A DNA stretch of 8,357 bases from Candidatus Aminicenantes bacterium UBA2199 (lineage in GTDB: Bacteria; Acidobacteriota; Aminicenantia; UBA2199). Position numbers and translations under genes: made by a program. The stretch lies in assembly GCA_002327965.1 (NCBI GenBank), contig DCVB01000062.1, forward strand, positions 1-8,357, written 5' to 3'. Shown in pieces: positions 4,735 through 8,357 of the stretch (the first letter of the stretch is position 1; each line of letters opens with the position of its first letter). The notes beneath the pieces were generated by a model. That model saw only the letters and a program-made list of their open reading frames with translations. It did no database searches and had not been told where the DNA came from.

Positions 4735-6284
4735 GGGGTGCTCATCAGGTCGGGGCAGCAGAAGGAATCCCCGCTGCACTGCAGGGGGCAGCCGCCCCCG
4801 CAGATCGGCAGCCATTCGCAATTCCGGCATTTGTCCATGACCCATTCGCGGCGGCGCAGCGCTTCCAGGAAGTCGTGCCCATAGATCTTGGGGAAGGGAT
4901 CATGGAGAATGTTCCCCAGCGGCCGGAAGAAGCTCTGGCAGGGGATGACGGTGCCGTCGGGCTCGACGGCCATGTTGTACTTGCCGGCCGTACACTGCTT
5001 GACGCCCAGGTCGTTTTCCACCGGGTTCAGCCGGCAGTATTGGGTCGGCGTGTACCAGATGAACTTCATGCCGTGTGCCCCGGCCAGGTCCCGCAGCCGA
5101 CGCAGCAGCGGCAGCAGTTCCTCCTCGCTCAGGCCGCGGTCGACATGCCGCGACCGTCCGGCGCGGATGATGGAGTTGACGGCGAACGTGTTCGTGCCCA
5201 GTTCCTTCAGGAAGGGGACGATCTCCTCGATGCTGTCCCGGTTGGCCCGGGTGATCGTCGTGTTGGTCAGCACGTGGATTCCCGCCTCGACCAGGTTGCG
5301 GATGCCGCTCACGGTCAGGGCGAAAGCCTCGGCGCCCACCATGCGGTCGTGGACTTCGGCACGGGCCGACTCCAGGGTGACCTGTGCGTAATCCAGCCCG
5401 GCCAGCTTGAGGCGGCGGACGAAGTCCTTGTCGGCCAGGCGCACGCCGTTGGTCAGCAGGCCGGTAATGGCCCCCAGATCCTCGGCGAAGGTGACCAGAT
5501 CGGCCAGGTCGTCGCGCAGGGTGGGTTCGCCGCCGGTGAAGTCGACGTGGGGAACGCCGTTTTCCCAGAGGGTGCGGATGACCCGGCGCCACTCGTCCGT
5601 GTTGAGCTCGGCAGACTCGCGGCGCTGATTGTAGCAGTGGGCGCAGTGGATGTTGCAGCGGTAGGTCAGTGCCAGGTCCATGCGGTAGGGTGCCGAGACC
5701 GGGGTCTGGAAGGCGGCGATCGGTTCGATGCCGAAATAGGTCAGGGGGCAGACGTCGTCGCGGTTGACCAGCAGGTCGATCTTCTCCAGGGTCTCGCGGT
5801 AGTCGCGTTCGGCCTGGGCGCGGCGGATGCGGAAGGCGTCGGCCAGCCGCACGCGGATTTCCTGTCGCGGGAAATCGTCCAGGAAATACTTGACCATGGC
5901 CGCGGCGGTGGCATTCAGGTGGATCACTCGGTAGGCATCGACCATCAGGATGGCGCTGCCGTCTCGCTCCACGCGCAGGTGCAGGCGCCGGGCGCCGAAT
6001 TTTTTCGTGTCGTAATAGTGATAAAGCCCAGGGGCCATGAGCTGCGCATGGCTTTTGCGGGCGTAGGCGCGCCAAAGCAGCGGCGCCAGCAGCAGCAGCA
6101 CGGCCAGGAAGACCAGCAGCGCCGGCAGCAGCCCGTCGGCGCGCCCGTAACGGGAAACACCCAGGTCGATGGCCAGGAAGCGGCCGTGGCTGAAGATGCG
6201 CGCGGTGAAAGCGGCGGCGAAAGCGGCGGCGGCCAGGGCGACCAGGGTGGCCGCAGCGCCCTTTTTCAGCGAATAGGTCCTCAT
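4731..6284 (-). CDS. Membrane-anchored PqqD-like/radical SAM/SPASM peptide-modifying enzyme
   Basis: Predicted S-adenosylmethionine-dependent enzyme of 517 residues that would modify a protein or peptide. Two transmembrane helices (about 9-31 and 51-72) anchor the N-terminus. Residues about 95-175 resemble PqqD, the RiPP recognition element, with the core IHLNATAAAMVKYFLDDF. The radical SAM domain follows: CNIHCAHC (C210, C214, C217) for the SAM-bound cluster and GGEPT (251-255). The C-terminal SPASM region fits the family pattern exactly: C431-X12-G-X4-C449, then C486-X2-C489-X5-C495-X3-C499, with C503, C509 and C510 as candidates for the last ligand. SPASM enzymes make thioethers, carbon-carbon links and other modifications on peptides. 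ATG 6284 overlaps the preceding stop as ATGA; its GGAGG site (6295-6291) is formed by two glycine codons of the preceding gene. The likely substrate is that gene's Cys-Ala tail (inference). Confidence 0.9.
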   Translation of the reverse strand: MRTYSLKKGAAATLVALAAAAFAAAFTARIFSHGRFLAIDLGVSRYGRADGLLPALLVFLAVLLLLAPLLWRAYARKSHAQLMAPGLYHYYDTKKFGARRLHLRVERDGSAILMVDAYRVIHLNATAAAMVKYFLDDFPRQEIRVRLADAFRIRRAQAERDYRETLEKIDLLVNRDDVCPLTYFGIEPIAAFQTPVSAPYRMDLALTYRCNIHCAHCYNQRRESAELNTDEWRRVIRTLWENGVPHVDFTGGEPTLRDDLADLVTFAEDLGAITGLLTNGVRLADKDFVRRLKLAGLDYAQVTLESARAEVHDRMVGAEAFALTVSGIRNLVEAGIHVLTNTTITRANRDSIEEIVPFLKELGTNTFAVNSIIRAGRSRHVDRGLSEEELLPLLRRLRDLAGAHGMKFIWYTPTQYCRLNPVENDLGVKQCTAGKYNMAVEPDGTVIPCQSFFRPLGNILHDPFPKIYGHDFLEALRRREWVMDKCRNCEWLPICGGGCPLQCSGDSFCCPDLMSTP

Positions 6285-7897
6285 CGCCCGCCTCCGGCGC
6301 AGGCGCAGGCACAGCCGGCGCAGGCGCAGGCGCAGGCGCAGCTGCCGCCGCCTCCGCGATGGCCGCTGCCGCTGGAGGAGGGGACGGGCGGCGGATTGGT
6401 CACCCGGGTGATCGCCGAGGTGAACGCCGCGCTGTCGCCGAGCAGGGCGGCCGAGAAAGTCTGCAGGCTGCCGACGAGGTTGGCGGCCGCGCCGCCGACG
6501 CCCCGGCCCGGGATGGAGACGCCACCCGCTGTCGAGCGTTGGGGAAAATTCCGGTACCAGTGTTCCGGGCCGCCGGGCAGGAAGACCGCGTTGTCGGCGA
6601 AAGGCTCCAGTTTCTTTTCGTATTCCGGGTCCAGGACCAGCCATTCGAGCGACTGGGCCAGCTCCGCGGGCAACTGGGCGGGCGGGCTGTTCCTGACCTG
6701 CTCCCAGGCCTTGTTCATGATCGACTGGTAGTAGGCGTTGGTCTCGCGCCGGGAGAAGCCGGCCATTTTCTTCTCCAGCGCGGCGATCATGGCCGTGAAC
6801 AGCGTGCGCAGCTTGCCCTTGATCAGGCGGTTGTCGCTGTCGATGGCAGTCAGGAAGGAGGCCTCGTATTCATGCAGATCCAGGCCCTCGCGCGCCTGTT
6901 CATGGTAGCGGAAATCCCCGCTGGCGATCTCCTTGATCGCCAGCCTGCCTTTTTTCAGCAAGCCGAACACGATCAGCAGCAGCACTTTGGCCAGCGGCAG
7001 TTCCTGGAGCAGTGCCGCCTCCGCCGGGGACAGGCCGCGCTTGATGCCGCCGCTCTCGATGCCGACGCGTGGCGGCAGGTAGCGCTGCAGGCGCCGCCGG
7101 TTGCTGCGCACGGCGAGCACGATGATCAGCACGATGATCCAGATGGGCGCCAGGGACAGGATGAAAGCGACCAGGGCGAAGAACACCGAGGCGACGGCCT
7201 TGAGGATGGAGCGCTTGGCCGGGACGCTGACGCCGGCCACCAGATTCCTGGGGAAGGAGGCGCCGGCGGCGTACGGCGCGGTGGCCGGCCGGTCGAGCCA
7301 CAGCCAGCGATAGACCACGCGATCCCCCTCCAGGAACATCTCGCTCGGTTCATAACCGCCGCTGAAGTCGTGGTACTTCACTTCTCCAGGACGGCTGCCC
7401 GGCGGCAATTTGAAACGGATCTCGATGCGTTCGGCGTTGCCCACCACGTACCGGTCGTCGAACCAGGTGGTCTTGAACTGCATGGAGGCGAAGCGCCCGT
7501 CCGCACTGTCGGCATAGACCATGCGCGGCAGCCGGATCGAGAACTCCAGCGTCCCGGTCCGACCGGGAACGATGGCCCGGGCACCGAGGTGCACCTCGAC
7601 CCCCGGCTTGACGTATGCCGAGCGCCGGATGTCGGTCAGCTTCGTTCCGGCGATGGCGGCCCGGGCAGAGCCCAGCTCATAGCTGTCGTTGGGCATGCCG
7701 ATGTCGACGATGTCGACGGGATGGCTGCCCGGCCGTGGAGTGAACGTGAGGGCGTAGCGCAGCTCGACCAGCCCGTCGGCGCGGACGGTGAGCTCGGCCG
7801 TCAAGTCGTTCACCGAGAAGCGGTAGTCGGAGGCCAGCGCCGGCAGGCTGATAAGCAGCGCCAGCAGCAGCAACGCCAGGCGGCCGTACTTCACCAT
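6281..7897 (-). CDS. DUF2207-like membrane protein ending in a Cys-Ala repeat tail
   Basis: The 538-residue product has a cleavable-type signal peptide (1-22, LPALA before S23) and a beta-rich extracytoplasmic region (about 23-230). A long hydrophobic segment (about 231-264) is followed by RSNRRRLQR, which suggests the rest is cytoplasmic. LSPAEAALL at 289-297 resembles the start of the helical domain typical of DUF2207 proteins. A Pro/Ser/Gly-rich linker (about 501-519) leads to the tail CACACACAGCACACA and GGGR. All seven cysteines (520, 522, 524, 526, 529, 531, 533) are in this tail and there is none before it. The start at 7897 has GGAGGAG 5 nt upstream and overlaps the preceding gene by 7 nt. 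The DUF2207 assignment is from general resemblance. The tail may be a target of the adjacent radical SAM enzyme, or a metal-binding tail. Confidence 0.8.
   Translation of the reverse strand: MVKYGRLALLLLALLISLPALASDYRFSVNDLTAELTVRADGLVELRYALTFTPRPGSHPVDIVDIGMPNDSYELGSARAAIAGTKLTDIRRSAYVKPGVEVHLGARAIVPGRTGTLEFSIRLPRMVYADSADGRFASMQFKTTWFDDRYVVGNAERIEIRFKLPPGSRPGEVKYHDFSGGYEPSEMFLEGDRVVYRWLWLDRPATAPYAAGASFPRNLVAGVSVPAKRSILKAVASVFFALVAFILSLAPIWIIVLIIVLAVRSNRRRLQRYLPPRVGIESGGIKRGLSPAEAALLQELPLAKVLLLIVFGLLKKGRLAIKEIASGDFRYHEQAREGLDLHEYEASFLTAIDSDNRLIKGKLRTLFTAMIAALEKKMAGFSRRETNAYYQSIMNKAWEQVRNSPPAQLPAELAQSLEWLVLDPEYEKKLEPFADNAVFLPGGPEHWYRNFPQRSTAGGVSIPGRGVGGAAANLVGSLQTFSAALLGDSAAFTSAITRVTNPPPVPSSSGSGHRGGGGSCACACACAGCACACAGGGR
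6296..6340 (-). repeat. In-frame hexanucleotide repeat TGCGCC coding (Cys-Ala)n
   Basis: On the minus strand the codon pair TGC-GCC is repeated: four units (6340-6317), one GGC glycine codon, then three more units, the first with TGT instead of TGC. Since the unit is 6 bp, gain or loss of copies would lengthen or shorten the tail without changing the reading frame or the ATGA overlap with the next gene. Confidence 0.9.
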
Positions 7898-8214
7898 TTC
7901 GGCTCCTCCTCCAGCTGGTACTGGCTGTGGCAGTAGGGGCAGGCGATGAACACGGCGCCCTGTTTCACCTCCAGCGACTCCCGGCTCAACTCGGCCCCGC
8001 AGTTCCGGCAATTGAGCAGCTGCGAGCGGACATCGCCGCCGATCTCGATCTTCTGCTGCATGACCACCGCCTGCCGGCGGTGGAAAGCGAGCCCAACGAG
8101 GAACAGGGAGACGGCGATCAGCAGCAGGCCGACGGCGATGCGCCCGGTGATCAGGAAAGCCAGCCCGATGACGAAAACGATGAAAGAAAAGAGGAGTGCC
8201 AGGACTTTTTCCAT
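7891..8214 (-). CDS. Small membrane protein with C-terminal zinc ribbon
   Basis: No named family is recognised. The 107-residue product has two hydrophobic helices (about 4-23 and 26-45) joined by a very short turn, then HRRQ, placing the rest in the cytoplasm. A four-cysteine zinc ribbon follows, C69-X2-C72 and C92-X2-C95, in the context NCRNCGAEL and ACPYCHSQY. It is the first gene of a four-gene operon and overlaps the next by 7 nt (ATGGTGA). Start 8214 coincides with the predicted transcription start and has no Shine-Dalgarno site. Gene position suggests a role with the DUF2207-like protein and the radical SAM enzyme, for example as an assembly or scaffold partner. That is inference only. 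Confidence 0.8.
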   Translation of the reverse strand: MEKVLALLFSFIVFVIGLAFLITGRIAVGLLLIAVSLFLVGLAFHRRQAVVMQQKIEIGGDVRSQLLNCRNCGAELSRESLEVKQGAVFIACPYCHSQYQLEEEPKW

Positions 8215-8220
8215 GCCAGG

Positions 8221-8249
8221 AACATAACAAATCCCCCCTGCTTTTGCAA
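8221..8249 (-). promoter_or_regulatory. Promoter of the four-gene operon, predicting a leaderless mRNA
   Basis: On the minus strand: TTGCAA (8249-8244), a 17-bp spacer containing a run of six G, then TATGTT (8226-8221). Six bases (CCTGGC) separate the -10 box from the ATG at 8214, so +1 falls on the A of the start codon. This is the same geometry as the ispG promoter. Confidence 0.6.
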
Positions 8250-8251
8250 TC

Positions 8252-8280
8252 TTTACTTTTGCCCCCCTTCATGGTATGTT
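8252..8280 (+). promoter_or_regulatory. Divergent promoter for the rightmost gene
   Basis: TTTACT (8252-8257), a 17-bp spacer with a run of six C, and TATGTT (8275-8280). The predicted +1 is near 8287, only 2 nt before the ATG at 8289, so this mRNA would also be almost leaderless. The -35 boxes of this and the opposite promoter are only 2 bp apart, and CTTTTGC occurs twice (8241-8247 and 8256-8262) across them, a possible shared operator. Confidence 0.5.
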
Positions 8281-8288
8281 GAGTTGCC

Positions 8289-8357
8289 ATGAACAAGCAT
8301 AACGCCCATCTGAGAATCGCGCTGGCAGCCGTTCTGTTGACATGGATGGTTGGTTTC
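8289..8357 (+). CDS. N-terminus of an exported or membrane protein (truncated by window end)
   Basis: The first 23 codons are present: a short polar, basic start (M-N-K-H-N-A-H-L-R) followed by the hydrophobic stretch IALAAVLLTWMVGF, typical of a signal peptide or membrane anchor. The frame stays open to the window edge. There is no clear Shine-Dalgarno site, in line with the near-leaderless promoter prediction. Nothing can be said about function. It is transcribed away from the four-gene operon and may share its control region. Confidence 0.55.
   Translation, partial: MNKHNAHLRIALAAVLLTWMVGF

Noticed and set aside
4875..6731. Long open frame on the plus strand (over 600 codons) opposite the radical SAM gene, and similar ones at 3856-4884 and 6359-7936
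   Set aside because: They are antisense to genes with clear motifs, have low-complexity Gly/Gln/Arg/Val-rich products, and are expected from strong GC bias at third positions.
7898..8296. N-terminal extension of the DUF2207-like protein (from 8296), and comparable extensions of the radical SAM (from 6644) and dGTPase (from 4845) genes
   Set aside because: They read through the upstream genes in a different frame and give Arg/Pro-rich nonsense; the internal ATGs coincide with ATGA or ATGGTGA overlaps and, where needed, a signal peptide.

Overview
The window comes from a GC-rich bacterial chromosome with a Gram-negative-type envelope: it encodes a signal-peptide membrane protein, a predicted lipoprotein and the MEP isoprenoid pathway. 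Coding DNA is strongly GC-rich, while the gaps are AT-richer and filled with short tandem repeats. The dGTPase and radical-SAM content and the repeat-filled gaps would fit an Acidobacteriota/Aminicenantes-like or deltaproteobacterial anaerobe. That placement is a guess; no rRNA or lineage marker is present.

Layout. (1) 1-587: an Hsp20 small heat-shock gene with its own sigma70-type promoter, Shine-Dalgarno site and strong intrinsic terminator. (2) 588-891: a gap made almost entirely of tandem heptamer arrays. (3) 892-2436: a two-gene unit, ispG (isoprenoid synthesis) overlapping a thioredoxin with an N-terminal zinc ribbon; its promoter predicts a leaderless mRNA. (4) 2427-3726: a 1.3-kb segment bounded by two ~158-bp inverted copies of one composite repeat, carrying a single small predicted lipoprotein gene on the minus strand. 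The stop codons of the two genes that point into this segment lie inside the repeat edges. (5) 3724-8214, minus strand: a tightly overlapping four-gene operon encoding a membrane zinc-ribbon protein, a DUF2207-like membrane protein ending in a Cys-Ala repeat tail, a membrane-anchored PqqD-like/radical SAM/SPASM enzyme, and a dGTPase. (6) 8215-8357: a divergent promoter region and the first 23 codons of an exported or membrane protein on the plus strand.

The most interesting proposal is the four-gene operon. The DUF2207-like protein has no cysteine in its first 519 residues and then seven cysteines, alternating with alanine, in its last 19. The next gene, translationally coupled by an ATGA overlap, is a radical SAM/SPASM enzyme fused to a RiPP-recognition-like domain and anchored by two membrane helices. 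That is the layout expected of a peptide-modifying enzyme and its substrate, here with the substrate built into the C-terminus of a large membrane protein. The second notable feature is the intergenic DNA: several heptamer families share phase, linkers and a common edge heptamer, which suggests one modular repeat system.
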